DNA of 64,000 nucleotides from Sediminibacterium sp. FEMGT703S (GTDB lineage: Bacteria > Bacteroidota > Bacteroidia > Chitinophagales > Chitinophagaceae). The stretch spans positions 466,196-530,195 of the forward strand of contig PGCO01000013.1 of assembly GCA_002786355.1 (NCBI GenBank). Reading direction: 5' to 3'. This document shows, one piece after another, positions 9,245 through 19,486 of this stretch. The notes below the pieces were generated by a model, which was not told the origin of the DNA, made no database searches, and worked only from the letters and a program-made list of their open reading frames with translations. Numbering within the stretch: the stretch's first letter is position 1; every line of letters begins with the position of its first letter. Both the position numbers and the translations under genes were made by a program.

Positions 9245-9261
9245 GCCCCGCAAAGCGGGGC
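9245..9261 (-). terminator. GC-rich hairpin between the secreted helical protein and the paralog pair
   Basis: A perfect 7-bp stem, GCCCCGC-AAA-GCGGGGC, stands out in very AT-rich surroundings. Read on the minus strand it lies 23 nt after the stop at 9284 and is followed by TATCTTTATACTT, which is T-rich but not a clean U-run. It may terminate or attenuate transcription between the upstream TonB-receptor group and the downstream ABC group. Confidence 0.55.
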
Positions 9262-9283
9262 ATTTGCAATTTACATGCACAAC

Positions 9284-9913
9284 TTATTGACAAGCAGCCA
9301 AGAGTTGACCTGCTTGTTCCTTTCCCCAACTTGGATGAAGCGCAGATGCAGGTTTATAATTACCGAATAACTCTACCGACTTTTCAAACAATTTTTTTGC
9401 AACTGCTTTACCACCACCAAATGCTTCAGGCACATTCATCAAATACTGACCTTCTAATAAATAAGGTCTAGGATTATTCGGTTCAATGGCTTTTGCTTTT
9501 GCTATCGCTTCAGAAGCAACTGCTCCGTAAGACTGCCACCTAGACATTGGATCAACAGTTAATTGCATTACTGCAACTTGCTGCTTTAAGCAAAATATTT
9601 CGGCATTTGACTTTTCAATTGCTTCTGCTTTTGCAATCAACGCATTCACTTTTTCAGCTGTTTTATCTTTATCCGCAGATGGATTCATAAATGCTGCAAT
9701 CGTATAATTTCTTGCAGCGTAATAATAAGGTAACCATTGGGTTTTCTCGGCATCTGCAACTCTTTCAAAAAATGATGCGGTAGCATTCATTTCATCAGCA
9801 GTTTTGCTTTCTTTCATTTTAGCCAATCCACTCTGCATAGCAGACTCAAATTTGGTTTGTGCATTTAATCCAAGTGTTACAAAAAGTGCAACAGCCATTA
9901 ATAGTTTTTTCAT
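9284..9913 (-). CDS. Secreted alpha-helical (TPR-like) protein of unknown function
   Basis: A 209-residue protein with a clear signal peptide (MKKLLMAVALFVTLGLNAQ). The mature part is almost entirely helical, with TPR-like spacing, for example WLPYYYAARNYTIAAF, AIAKAKAIEPNNPRPYLLEG and AKKLFEKSVELF. NPRPYLLEGQYLMN is a TPR-like turn. Two cysteines lie at about position 108 and near the C-terminal end. It is 27 nt downstream of a 2TM-domain gene and part of the TonB-receptor transcription unit, so it acts in the periplasm or outer membrane, perhaps as a scaffold. No enzyme motif is seen. Confidence 0.78.
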   Translation of the reverse strand: MKKLLMAVALFVTLGLNAQTKFESAMQSGLAKMKESKTADEMNATASFFERVADAEKTQWLPYYYAARNYTIAAFMNPSADKDKTAEKVNALIAKAEAIEKSNAEIFCLKQQVAVMQLTVDPMSRWQSYGAVASEAIAKAKAIEPNNPRPYLLEGQYLMNVPEAFGGGKAVAKKLFEKSVELFGNYKPASALHPSWGKEQAGQLLAACQ

Positions 9914-9940
9914 GATTTAAAGTTTAAGTGTTGATTTAAT

Positions 9941-10219
9941 TTATTTATTTTTTAATTTTTGATATTCATTTTCTACATCATTGATGCGATTTCCTTGGTA
10001 TGCTTTAAGGTATTGAAAAACCAATCCTAAACCCCAACCCAGTATCGGCCAAATGGGCCAGAAATAATCTAGATTTTCTTTAGATCCAAAATACCATACC
10101 CCAATTAAGAAAAGATTTACAAAAACATAGCTTAATACACTCCTTTTAAAGCCAACCCTTTCTTTGGCAATTTGCCAGAGTAATTCGTCTTTTGGTTCGT
10201 TGATGTTTGTGTTGTTCAT
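9941..10219 (-). CDS. 2TM domain-containing protein
   Basis: A 92-residue protein with the layout of the Bacteroidota 2TM family: a short N-terminal helix (LWQIAKERVGFKRS), two hydrophobic spans separated by a short loop (around residues 28-45 and 53-70), and a charged C-terminal helix. In this phylum such domains often accompany LytTR response regulators and histidine kinases, but none is adjacent here. It is 21 nt downstream of the TonB-receptor gene and 27 nt upstream of the secreted helical protein, hence co-transcribed. Its function is unknown. Confidence 0.85.
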   Translation of the reverse strand: MNNTNINEPKDELLWQIAKERVGFKRSVLSYVFVNLFLIGVWYFGSKENLDYFWPIWPILGWGLGLVFQYLKAYQGNRINDVENEYQKLKNK

Positions 10220-10240
10220 GTTGTTAAGTATTAAAATTTA

Positions 10241-12481
10241 TTAAAGATTATTATTGATATTTTGTTGAGAACGATCTACACCCCAGCTAAGAAAAATACC
10301 TAAGAAAAAACTTCTGTTTGCTGGAGGATTCACTTCTGAGCGAATCAAGTCTCCATTGGTATCTCTTAAACGACCACTGTAATTGTATCCAAAAATTTGT
10401 CGTTCGTTAAATACGTTGTTTACACCTAGTACTACTACTGCATTTGCTTTTCCAATTTTAGGTAACCAATTCAAGCTAAAATTATTGGAACTGTATCCGA
10501 TGGTTCTATCAACTAAAAAGTCTTTTTGAGATCTGTTCGGATTAAAATAAGGTCTACCTGTACTCCAATTATAACTCCAGTTAACGCCGAACATATTTTT
10601 AACCCAGAATTTTTTCAAAACCACACTTCCACTATGGGTTGCAGCGAATGTTGGTTGTACCAAAGCAGTGTAATTATTGTAATCTCTTTTGGTATCTAGG
10701 TATGAATAACTGATCCAGTAATCAAAGTTTTTGAATGTTTTTCTATCTCTCCAAAAAAGCTCAATCCCTTGTGCATAACCTAATCCCGCATTGCTTACTG
10801 TTGTAGGAAAACTGTTGGAGGTTTTTAATAAACTTACATAGTCTTTATAAAATGCTTGAGCACGAAATGTATAATTATTAGAAATATGTTGATAGGTTAG
10901 TATATAGTGATCTGCTCTTAAAAAATCAACTCCAAACTGATTAATTAAATATCTTCTTTCGGGAGTTTGATAAAAAATACCATAGTCTGCAGACACCTGA
11001 CTATTCTTTCCAAGTTTATAAGACAATGCCATTCTTGGGGCTACATTCATTTTATTTAATAAGCTACTATGCTCTACTCTCACACCAGGACGAAAAGCCA
11101 ATTCATTCGTTATATATAAATCCGCTTCAGCAAATCCTGCAGTATAAAAATCATTCACTTTTGAAGGGAAAAATCCATTGATATTTTGGAAACGACTACT
11201 GTCCGAATTATTCCATACTTCTGTACCAAAACGTAAAGTATTAATAGAACCAAATCTCTTGTCTACTACAACCCTAGCTTGAAGCATCCACTGGTGTGCA
11301 TTTAAAGAAAATCCGGTTTGATCAATTACTGGAATATTGGTTTTAGGAACTGCTTGGTATTGCTGATTTTGAACCTGTGTTAGAATCTCGTCTTTATTAT
11401 AACTTATGCTGGCAGCAATATTCATTTTCCAACCATTCCCTAAAAACTGTCTAAAGCTAACATTGGTGAATAAATTTTGATTCTTTAAGCTAAATGCATT
11501 CCATAATCCAATACTGTCTAAAGATGGATTTCTTACCCCCAGGGTTCCTGAGTTATAATAAGCATAAAGTTTAAATACGCCATTCTTTTTTGTTTTAAAA
11601 CGATAGTTAATATCTGCAGTATGAAAATCAGGAACTTTAAAAAAGTCAGGTGCTTGTGGAACTAATTTTTGATACACCGCTAGGTTGGTCCAGTTATAAC
11701 TAAATCCATAACTTGATTTTTTATTTTCAGACACTTGTTGCAAACCAACAGTAGCAAACAAAGGCGAAAGCCCTACTTGTAATTCCGATTTTTCTGGAAT
11801 ATCTAAACTCTCTAAGCTCAATACACTACTTAAAGCCTGTCCATATAAAGCAGAATATCCTCCACTACTGAATACAGTGCCACTGAATAAGAAAGGAGAA
11901 AATCTTCCCCTTTGAGCGATTCCAGGTACACTGCTATAAAAGAAATTATTCACTACTGTTCCATCGATGATAATTTTAGCTTCTTCAGCAGATCCACCTC
12001 TTATAAATAATCCTTCTTGCTCCCCTACTTTTTGTGCACCAGGTAAAGTTTGAATAGTTGCCGAAATATCAGCATTTGCACCAGCGGTTGTTGCAATATC
12101 CAACGCTTTTAAAACGGTACCTTTTTTCTTGTCGCTTGCTTCGTAAGAACCTGCTGTGATGATGACTGCCTTTAGTTCGTTTATTTCCTCTTTTAAGATA
12201 AAGCTGATTACCACCGAATCTGTTCCTAAAACAATGGGAAGCTCCATGGTCTTGTACCCCATATTACTTGCAACCAATAGCGCATTCCCTTTTTCAGTTG
12301 TTTTAAATAAGAAAGACCCGGTGGAATCAGACATTGTTCCATCGTAGCTGTCTTTGATAGAAATATTTGCGCCTGCTAAAATGCGACCCTTATTATCCCT
12401 TACAGTTCCTTTTACCAGAACTTGAGCTTTTAATAAGCAAGCCAGCATCATTCCCGCTGTAAAAATTAAAATTGCTTTCAT
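10241..12481 (-). CDS. TonB-dependent receptor with carboxypeptidase-like regulatory domain
   Basis: A 746-residue outer-membrane protein. A signal peptide (MKAILIFTAGMMLACLLKAQ) is followed by a carboxypeptidase-regulatory-like beta-sandwich (about residues 22-105, with KGTVRDNKGRILAGANI), a plug domain (about 115-230, with IRGGSAEEAKIIIDGTVV) and a 22-strand-type barrel. The start at ATG 12481 is preferred because a -33/-7 promoter overlaps the longer frame. No SusD partner is adjacent, so this is not a standard glycan-utilisation pair. It could import a siderophore, peptide or other ligand. It heads the transcription unit with the 2TM and secreted helical proteins. Confidence 0.92.
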   Translation of the reverse strand: MKAILIFTAGMMLACLLKAQVLVKGTVRDNKGRILAGANISIKDSYDGTMSDSTGSFLFKTTEKGNALLVASNMGYKTMELPIVLGTDSVVISFILKEEINELKAVIITAGSYEASDKKKGTVLKALDIATTAGANADISATIQTLPGAQKVGEQEGLFIRGGSAEEAKIIIDGTVVNNFFYSSVPGIAQRGRFSPFLFSGTVFSSGGYSALYGQALSSVLSLESLDIPEKSELQVGLSPLFATVGLQQVSENKKSSYGFSYNWTNLAVYQKLVPQAPDFFKVPDFHTADINYRFKTKKNGVFKLYAYYNSGTLGVRNPSLDSIGLWNAFSLKNQNLFTNVSFRQFLGNGWKMNIAASISYNKDEILTQVQNQQYQAVPKTNIPVIDQTGFSLNAHQWMLQARVVVDKRFGSINTLRFGTEVWNNSDSSRFQNINGFFPSKVNDFYTAGFAEADLYITNELAFRPGVRVEHSSLLNKMNVAPRMALSYKLGKNSQVSADYGIFYQTPERRYLINQFGVDFLRADHYILTYQHISNNYTFRAQAFYKDYVSLLKTSNSFPTTVSNAGLGYAQGIELFWRDRKTFKNFDYWISYSYLDTKRDYNNYTALVQPTFAATHSGSVVLKKFWVKNMFGVNWSYNWSTGRPYFNPNRSQKDFLVDRTIGYSSNNFSLNWLPKIGKANAVVVLGVNNVFNERQIFGYNYSGRLRDTNGDLIRSEVNPPANRSFFLGIFLSWGVDRSQQNINNNL

Positions 12482-12499
12482 TTTGTTCTTTTGACAAGA

Positions 12500-12530
12500 C
12501 AAACGTAGACTAGTTTATTTTATAAACCAA
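12500..12530 (-). promoter_or_regulatory. -33/-7 promoter of the TonB receptor operon
   Basis: On the minus strand TTG (12530-12528), a 20-nt spacer and TACGTTTG (12507-12500) make a full Bacteroidota housekeeping promoter. The -7 box overlaps the codons of the longer open frame (start 12502), which argues for translation from ATG 12481. Confidence 0.65.
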
Positions 12531-12607
12531 ATTATTTTATAAATATTTTTTTCTAGAGCCAACTTTTAGCGTCAGAATTTTGTTTTAGTATTGATAATGA
12601 ACAATTT

Positions 12608-13333
12608 ATGAAAGAGAAAGCTATTTTCCTGACTGCTCAATGGGAATACTTAGTGATGTTGAATTATCAAATTCCATCTGAAATATTGACTCCCTACCTC
12701 CCTAAAGGGACTGAATTAGATCTTTATGAAGGAAAAGCATTAGCAAGTATAGTTGGATTTCTATTTAATGACACCAAAGTATTTGGCATCAAATGGCCAT
12801 TTCATACCAATTTTGAAGAAGTCAACCTTCGCTTTTATGTTAAAAGATTTGATGGGGTAAAATGGAAAAGAGGAGTCGCATTTATTAGTGAAATTGTTCC
12901 AAAACATATGATTGCATGGATGGCAAATGCATTATACAATGAACATTACAGCAGGATGCCTATGCAGCACCAAGCACATGTTGAAAATAATTTTTTACAA
13001 CTAAACTATGAGTGGCAAAACAAGCAACAATGGAATAGCTTAAAAGTGAAAGCACTTAACCGCCCACAACCAATTACCTCTAGTACCCAAGAAGAATTTA
13101 TTTTTGAACACTATTGGGGATACAATCAACTCAATAAAAACACGCTAATTGAATATGGAGTAGAACATCCACGTTGGGAAATCTTTCCTGTTACCTATTT
13201 TGAGCTTAATGCAGATATTGCTAGATTATATGGATCAGACTTTGTACCCTATTTAACTGGAAATCCTGAAAGCGTAATGTTGGCAAAGGGTTCTGCTGTT
13301 ACCATTCGCAAGCCAAGCTTTTTCAAAGTATAA
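12608..13333 (+). CDS. DUF2071 (YqjF-like) family protein
   Basis: A 241-residue protein matching the DUF2071/YqjF family. The N-terminus FLTAQWEYLVMLNYQIP and the block PYLPKGTELDLYEGKALASIVGF are the typical start of this family (acetoacetate-decarboxylase-like fold). The biochemical role of the family is not established. It is transcribed alone, convergent to the ATP synthase operon and separated from it by a terminator. It starts 126 nt from the divergent TonB-receptor start. No membrane span or signal peptide is present, so it is cytoplasmic. Confidence 0.85.
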   Translation: MKEKAIFLTAQWEYLVMLNYQIPSEILTPYLPKGTELDLYEGKALASIVGFLFNDTKVFGIKWPFHTNFEEVNLRFYVKRFDGVKWKRGVAFISEIVPKHMIAWMANALYNEHYSRMPMQHQAHVENNFLQLNYEWQNKQQWNSLKVKALNRPQPITSSTQEEFIFEHYWGYNQLNKNTLIEYGVEHPRWEIFPVTYFELNADIARLYGSDFVPYLTGNPESVMLAKGSAVTIRKPSFFKV

Positions 13334-13364
13334 AAAAAGAGGTTGCCTTATTCAGACAACCTCT
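13331..13364 (-). terminator. Rho-independent terminator of the atp operon
   Basis: A perfect 8-bp stem AGAGGTTG/CAACCTCT (13338-13345 and 13357-13364) with an 11-nt loop. On the minus strand it is followed by a run of seven T, which gives a strong intrinsic terminator 23 nt after atpA. On the plus strand it follows the DUF2071 gene but lacks a U-run, so it is less effective that way. Confidence 0.85.
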
Positions 13365-13386
13365 CGAATATAATTAAAACATACCC

Positions 13387-14964
13387 TTATTTATATTGCT
13401 CGCCAATTCCTTTAGCTAGCTCGGTCATTTTCTTAAGTCCATCTTCAGGTAAGTTTCCTTTCTTGAATTCTGCTAATACATCAGGCAATTTATTCTCCAT
13501 TTCCATTAAGAAATGTGCTTCGAATTCTTTTACCTTCTTAACAGCCACTTCACGTAAAAGACCTAATGTACCTAAGTAAATAATTGCAACTTGCTTTTCT
13601 ACAGTATATGGTGAGTACTGTGCTTGTTTTAATATCTCTACGTTTCTAGCACCTTTGTCAATTACTGATTTGGTTGCAGCGTCTAAGTCTCCACCAAACT
13701 TAGAGAATGCTTCAAGCTCACGGTAAAGGGCTTGGTCTAACTTAAGTGTACCAGCCACTTTTTTCATAGACTTAATTTGCGCATTACCACCCACACGACT
13801 TACAGAAATACCTACGTTAATAGCCGGACGAATACCAGCGTTAAACAAGTTACCTTCCAAGAAAATCTGACCGTCTGTAATAGAAATTACGTTGGTAGGA
13901 ATATACGCAGATACGTCACCTGCTTGCGTTTCAATGATTGGTAATGCAGTTAAAGAACCACCACCTTTAACTAAATGCTTGATAGACTCAGGAAGGTCAT
14001 TCATGTTTTTAGCTACATCATCGTTGGCAATTACTTTTGCAGCTCTTTCCAACAAACGGCTATGTAGATAGAATACGTCTCCTGGATATGCTTCACGTCC
14101 TGGAGGTCTTCTTAATAACAATGAAACTTCACGGTATGCAACCGCTTGTTTTGATAAATCATCAAATACAATTAAGGCTGGTCTACCTGTATCTCTAAAG
14201 AATTCACCAATTGCTGCACCCGCAAATGGAGCATAGAATTGTAATGGAGCTGGATCAGATGCAGATGCTGCAACGATTGTTGTGTAAGCCATTGCACCAT
14301 TGTCTTCTAAGGTTTTCATAACCCCAGCAACAGTGGATGCTTTTTGACCAATCGCAACATATATACAATATACAGGCTTACCTGCGTCAAAGAATTCCTT
14401 TTGGTTAATAATGGTATCAACGCAAATTGCGGTTTTACCAGTTTGACGGTCACCAATAACCAACTCACGTTGACCACGACCTACTGGAATCATTGCATCA
14501 ATTGCTTTAATACCAGTTTGTAATGGTTCTTTTACTGGCTCACGATAGATTACCCCTGGTGCTTTACGCTCCAATGGCATTTCATATAATTCACCTTGGA
14601 TAGGACCTTTACCATCAATAGGCTCCCCTAAAGTATTGATTACACGACCAACTACTCCCTCACCTACTTTGATAGAAGCAATCTGACCTGTTCTTTTTAC
14701 TTTAGCACCTTCCTTGATACTTCCACTGTCTCCCATTAATACCACACCCACATTATCTTCTTCAAGGTTAAGGGCAATTGCTTTAACACCGTTTTCGAAT
14801 ACTACCAGTTCACCGCTTCGTACACCGTTAAGGCCGTACACACGGGCAATACCATCACCCACCTGCAATACGGTTCCTACTTCTTCTAGTTCGGCAGAAG
14901 CATTGAAATTGCTGAGTTGCTGTCTCAGTATCGCTGATATTTCATCTGGTTTAATATCTACCAT
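13387..14964 (-). CDS. atpA: F1Fo ATP synthase subunit alpha
   Basis: The 525-residue non-catalytic nucleotide-binding subunit of the F1 head. Walker A GDRQTGKT is at residues 171-178, LIVFDDL is the Walker B region, and the conserved SVSRVGG carries the arginine that reaches into the beta active site. Length is normal. It is the last gene of the cluster atpB-E-F-H-A. A terminator follows and there is no atpG gene behind it, which is unusual because gamma normally follows alpha. Subunits beta and epsilon are also absent, but in this phylum they usually lie elsewhere. Confidence 0.98.
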   Translation of the reverse strand: MVDIKPDEISAILRQQLSNFNASAELEEVGTVLQVGDGIARVYGLNGVRSGELVVFENGVKAIALNLEEDNVGVVLMGDSGSIKEGAKVKRTGQIASIKVGEGVVGRVINTLGEPIDGKGPIQGELYEMPLERKAPGVIYREPVKEPLQTGIKAIDAMIPVGRGQRELVIGDRQTGKTAICVDTIINQKEFFDAGKPVYCIYVAIGQKASTVAGVMKTLEDNGAMAYTTIVAASASDPAPLQFYAPFAGAAIGEFFRDTGRPALIVFDDLSKQAVAYREVSLLLRRPPGREAYPGDVFYLHSRLLERAAKVIANDDVAKNMNDLPESIKHLVKGGGSLTALPIIETQAGDVSAYIPTNVISITDGQIFLEGNLFNAGIRPAINVGISVSRVGGNAQIKSMKKVAGTLKLDQALYRELEAFSKFGGDLDAATKSVIDKGARNVEILKQAQYSPYTVEKQVAIIYLGTLGLLREVAVKKVKEFEAHFLMEMENKLPDVLAEFKKGNLPEDGLKKMTELAKGIGEQYK

Positions 14965-14999
14965 TTTGTATGATTTAAAAGTTGATCTTAATGTATTGT

Positions 15000-15563
15000 T
15001 TATCTAATATTGGCTATATATTGATTCTGAAGGAATTGTTTTTTAATCTCACGCAAATCATTTGCAACACTTGCATCAATTTGCTTATTATTAAATTCCA
15101 ATACAAACCCACCAATTAATTTTTGATCTACTACTGTTTCTAATTCTACAGTGATAAAATCATTAGCTTTTTGCACGCGCTCCTTGATTGAGTTTTTCAA
15201 CTCTTCAGAAACAGGTACAGCAGAAGTTAATTTAACTTGATGTATGCCCTTTAAAGCATTGTATTGATTAATAAAAGCATTAGCGATTTCTGGTAAATCA
15301 CTTTCTCTTCCTTTTCTTACCAATAAATTGCTAAATACGGCAGTTAATTCAGAAACCTTACCAGTAATCACAGCAACCAACATTTTTTCTTTTTGGTCTG
15401 CTTTAATGATTGGGCTACGAAGTACATTTACGAAATCGCGACTGCCCTTGCAAAGTGCCTGAATATATTGCATATCTGCACGCACAGCATCTAATTGATT
15501 TCTTTCGGTTGAAAGATCAATTAGGCTTTTGGCATATCGGTCTGCTAATCTTGGGTTCGACAT
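15000..15563 (-). CDS. atpH: F1Fo ATP synthase subunit delta
   Basis: The 187-residue OSCP-type subunit linking the peripheral stalk to the top of F1. The N-terminal helical bundle starts with [18 protein letters not shown], and the C-terminal domain has the conserved segment [21 protein letters not shown]. It lies 3 nt after atpF and 35 nt before atpA, in the standard order. Length is within the family range. Confidence 0.97.
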   Translation of the reverse strand: MSNPRLADRYAKSLIDLSTERNQLDAVRADMQYIQALCKGSRDFVNVLRSPIIKADQKEKMLVAVITGKVSELTAVFSNLLVRKGRESDLPEIANAFINQYNALKGIHQVKLTSAVPVSEELKNSIKERVQKANDFITVELETVVDQKLIGGFVLEFNNKQIDASVANDLREIKKQFLQNQYIANIR

Positions 15564-15566
15564 GTA

Positions 15567-16061
15567 TTAGTTCAGTTTAACGCCTTCAGCTAATTGTTTA
15601 ATATAATTTTCTTGATCGCCTTTGTTAGACAATTCTCTGCTCAATACTTTTTCTGCCACTTCAATTACCAATGCACCAACCTGATTTTTCACATCGGTTA
15701 AAGCTGCATTTTTTTGTTGCATGATGGCAGATTGTGCTTCAGCAACAATGCGATCGTACTCAGACTTCGCTTTGTCTTTTGCTTCTGAAACCATTTTATC
15801 TGCGGTTTCTTTTGCTTCTTTAATCATCACTGCTCTCTCTTCACGTGCTTTAGCCATCATTGCTTCGTTCTCATTCTTCAATGCAGCCATTTCAGCCTTC
15901 ACTTTATCAGCAGAAGCAATAGCATCAGCAATACCGGTTTCTCTTTCTTTTAGAGAAGATAAGATGGGCTTCCATGCAAAGCTCTTCAACAAGAAGAATA
16001 CAATGAGGAATGCTAGTAAAGTCCATACCAACAATCCTAATCCGGGTAATAACAGTTCCAT
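15567..16061 (-). CDS. atpF: F1Fo ATP synthase subunit b
   Basis: The 164-residue peripheral-stalk subunit. One N-terminal transmembrane span (about residues 5-26) is followed by FAWKPILSSLKERE, the conserved membrane-exit motif, and then a long Ala/Lys/Glu-rich amphipathic helix that dimerises as a coiled coil. It is separated from atpE by an 85-nt gap that contains a strong hairpin, while atpH follows after only 3 nt. Confidence 0.97.
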   Translation of the reverse strand: MELLLPGLGLLVWTLLAFLIVFFLLKSFAWKPILSSLKERETGIADAIASADKVKAEMAALKNENEAMMAKAREERAVMIKEAKETADKMVSEAKDKAKSEYDRIVAEAQSAIMQQKNAALTDVKNQVGALVIEVAEKVLSRELSNKGDQENYIKQLAEGVKLN

Positions 16062-16096
16062 ATAATATGTTTAAAACTTCAATGTTTAGTTAAAGA

Positions 16097-16133
16097 TTAC
16101 TGCATCGATTGCCCTGTGCGCACGATGCAGTAA
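16097..16133 (-). promoter_or_regulatory. Intercistronic hairpin between atpE and atpF
   Basis: A perfect 11-bp inverted repeat TTACTGCATCG/CGATGCAGTAA (16097-16107 and 16123-16133) with a 15-nt loop that itself contains TGCGCA. It lies 13 nt after the atpE stop. It has no U-tract on the minus strand, so it is not a standard terminator. A likely role is to protect the 3' end of atpBE mRNA or to reduce expression of the genes behind it; this is inference. Confidence 0.7.
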
Positions 16134-16146
16134 AAAGTTTGTGCAA

Positions 16147-17513
<1,367 letters not shown>

Positions 17514-17527
17514 CTCTAAATTTGCGG

Positions 17528-17535
17528 CAAAGATA
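17528..17535 (-). promoter_or_regulatory. -7 promoter element of the atp operon
   Basis: TATCTTTG on the minus strand, 14 nt before the atpB ATG at 17513, matches TAnnTTTG exactly. It lies in the 40-nt gap behind the exporter gene. It gives the ATP synthase genes their own promoter and rules against the longer atpB frame. Confidence 0.6.
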
Positions 17536-17553
17536 AGGGTAGAAGGGGTAAAT

Positions 17554-19371
17554 TTACTGCAAAACGGCTTTCTTTTTCTCAAACTGCATTTCATGTAATC
17601 GGGCATAAAATCCTCCCGCGGCCAATAAACTGGTATGACTCCCTTTTTCTTTTAATACCCCTTTATCTAATACGATTATTTGATTGGCTTTTCGAATGGT
17701 ACTTAGGCGATGGGCGATTACAATAGAAGTTCTGCCCGAAATAAGGGTATCAATGGCTTTTTCTATCAATTGTTCACTCTCTGTATCAATGGATGAAGTG
17801 GCTTCATCTAAAATCAAGATAGCTGGATTGTATAAAAGAGCCCTTATAAAAGAAATCAATTGGCGTTGACCCAAACTTAGGGTACTTCCCCTTTCCATTA
17901 CATTATAATGGTATCCCCCCGGCAATTGCATGATAAAGTCGTGCACTCCAATCATTTTGGCTGCTTCTTCTACTTGGACAGCCGTAATTTCTGGATTGCG
18001 TAGGGTAATATTGTCCATTACCGTTCCTGAAAACAAAAAAACGTCTTGCAATACAACCCCTATCCCTTTACGCAAACAGTCCGTATCCCAGCGGTTAATA
18101 TCCACCCCATCAATAGCTATTTCCCCTTCTTGAATTTGATACAATCGGTTAAGCAAGCTGATTATGGAGGTTTTTCCACTTCCGGTATGGCCTACCAACG
18201 CAACGGTTTCTCCTGCTTTTACTTCAAAATTGATATGGTGTAGCACGTTTTGGGTACCTGTATAAGAAAAACTCACATTTTTAAATGATATATCTCCTTT
18301 GATATGCTTAGGCGCAAAAGCATCCGATTCAGCTGGAGGCAACTCATCTGTATTATCTAAAACTTTCAACACCCTTTCGGCAGCAATCATCCCCATTTGC
18401 AAAACATTAAACTTATCTGCAATTACGCGCAAGGGTCTGAAAATTTGGTTGAGGTATAAGATAAAAGCCACCAATAATCCTGCATCCAAGGTTCTGTCGG
18501 CAATCCACCAAACCAAAATACCCATACTTACAGCCAACACTACTTCAACTACTGGAAAAAAAACAGAGTAAGCAAAAATGGCACTAATATTGGCGTCTCG
18601 GTGCTTCTCATTAATTTTTTTAAATGCACCGGCTTCTTTGTCTTCTGCTGCAAAAGCTTGAACCACTTGCATCCCCGTGATATGCTCTTGCACAAATGCG
18701 TTGAGCGCAGCCACCGCATTGCGAACCTGCATAAAACTTTTGTTTACGCTCTCTTTAAAGTAATAAGTGGCAATAATCATGATTGGGAATGGCGTTAAAC
18801 TAACCAAGGTTAACTTCCAATCCATATAAAACATGGTGGCAAGGGTTATAATAATGGTGAGTAAATCAGCCACAATGGGGATTAAACCATCTGAAAAAAT
18901 TTCATTGATGCTTTCAATATCGTTGATGGTTCTGGTGGTAAGGGTGCCTATTGGGGTTTGATCAAACTGTCTGAGATTCAGCCCTAAGACTTTCTTGTAT
19001 ACAGTTACGCGTAAGTCCTTCACCACATTTTGTCCCATCCATGCAGTGATATAAGAAAAAAGAAAGCGGATGGCTGTTTCAATGAATAAAAAACTAATCT
19101 GGAAAATAGTAACTGATATAATAAACCTACTTACATCGGATAAATCATTACCAAACAATACCCATTTTACCCATTCAGGTACTTGGGTAACTTTTCCGGT
19201 TGCACCATTCACCGTTAGTTGAATTAAATAAGGCCGAACAGGTGCTGCAATTGCCATAAAAATGGCGAGTGCTAAACTTAAATAGAAATAGGACTTGTAG
19301 GGCCTTACAAAAAAGAAGATGCGCTTTAATAAACTGAAATCGAATATTTTCTTTTTTTCGGTAGCGGTCAT
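17554..19371 (-). CDS. ABC exporter, fused permease/ATPase (MsbA/MdlB-like)
   Basis: A 605-residue half-transporter: a type I exporter domain with six spans (about residues 20-320), then an ATPase. Walker A is GHTGSGKTS (near residue 390), the signature is LSLGQRQLI, Walker B is AILILDEAT, and the H-loop is IVIAHRLST. It acts as a homodimer in the inner membrane. Length and layout fit lipid A flippase (MsbA) or multidrug exporters, and these cannot be separated by eye. A -7 box ends 7 nt before the ATG. It precedes the atp operon on the same strand, which has its own promoter. Confidence 0.93.
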   Translation of the reverse strand: MTATEKKKIFDFSLLKRIFFFVRPYKSYFYLSLALAIFMAIAAPVRPYLIQLTVNGATGKVTQVPEWVKWVLFGNDLSDVSRFIISVTIFQISFLFIETAIRFLFSYITAWMGQNVVKDLRVTVYKKVLGLNLRQFDQTPIGTLTTRTINDIESINEIFSDGLIPIVADLLTIIITLATMFYMDWKLTLVSLTPFPIMIIATYYFKESVNKSFMQVRNAVAALNAFVQEHITGMQVVQAFAAEDKEAGAFKKINEKHRDANISAIFAYSVFFPVVEVVLAVSMGILVWWIADRTLDAGLLVAFILYLNQIFRPLRVIADKFNVLQMGMIAAERVLKVLDNTDELPPAESDAFAPKHIKGDISFKNVSFSYTGTQNVLHHINFEVKAGETVALVGHTGSGKTSIISLLNRLYQIQEGEIAIDGVDINRWDTDCLRKGIGVVLQDVFLFSGTVMDNITLRNPEITAVQVEEAAKMIGVHDFIMQLPGGYHYNVMERGSTLSLGQRQLISFIRALLYNPAILILDEATSSIDTESEQLIEKAIDTLISGRTSIVIAHRLSTIRKANQIIVLDKGVLKEKGSHTSLLAAGGFYARLHEMQFEKKKAVLQ

Positions 19372-19378
19372 TGCGGAG

Positions 19379-19386
19379 CAAATGTA
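19379..19386 (-). promoter_or_regulatory. -7 promoter element of the ABC exporter
   Basis: TACATTTG on the minus strand, separated by CTCCGCA from the ATG at 19371. An exact TAnnTTTG match; the leader would be only a few bases or absent. Confidence 0.55.
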
Positions 19387-19472
19387 AATAGAATTTATTG
19401 TTGGTTAGCTTTCCAGAAAATAACCCCATTCTTTATCTGCCGCATAAAACAAATTCAAATGAAGCCTTTTCC

Positions 19473-19480
19473 TATCTTTG
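19473..19480 (+). promoter_or_regulatory. -7 promoter element of the Rel/SpoT gene
   Basis: TATCTTTG, an exact TAnnTTTG match, ends 6 nt before the ATG at 19487. Transcription would begin at or next to the start codon. No TTG is seen at -33. Confidence 0.6.
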
Positions 19481-19486
19481 TAAGGT

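Noticed and set aside
13338..13364. Hairpin considered as a terminator for the DUF2071 gene on the plus strand
   Set aside because: On the plus strand the stem is followed by CGAATATAATT and not a U-run; the orientation with seven T belongs to the atp operon.
17514..17606. N-terminal extension of atpB
   Set aside because: It overlaps the exporter gene and lies across the -7 box at 17528-17535; the signal peptide begins at 17513 or 17507.
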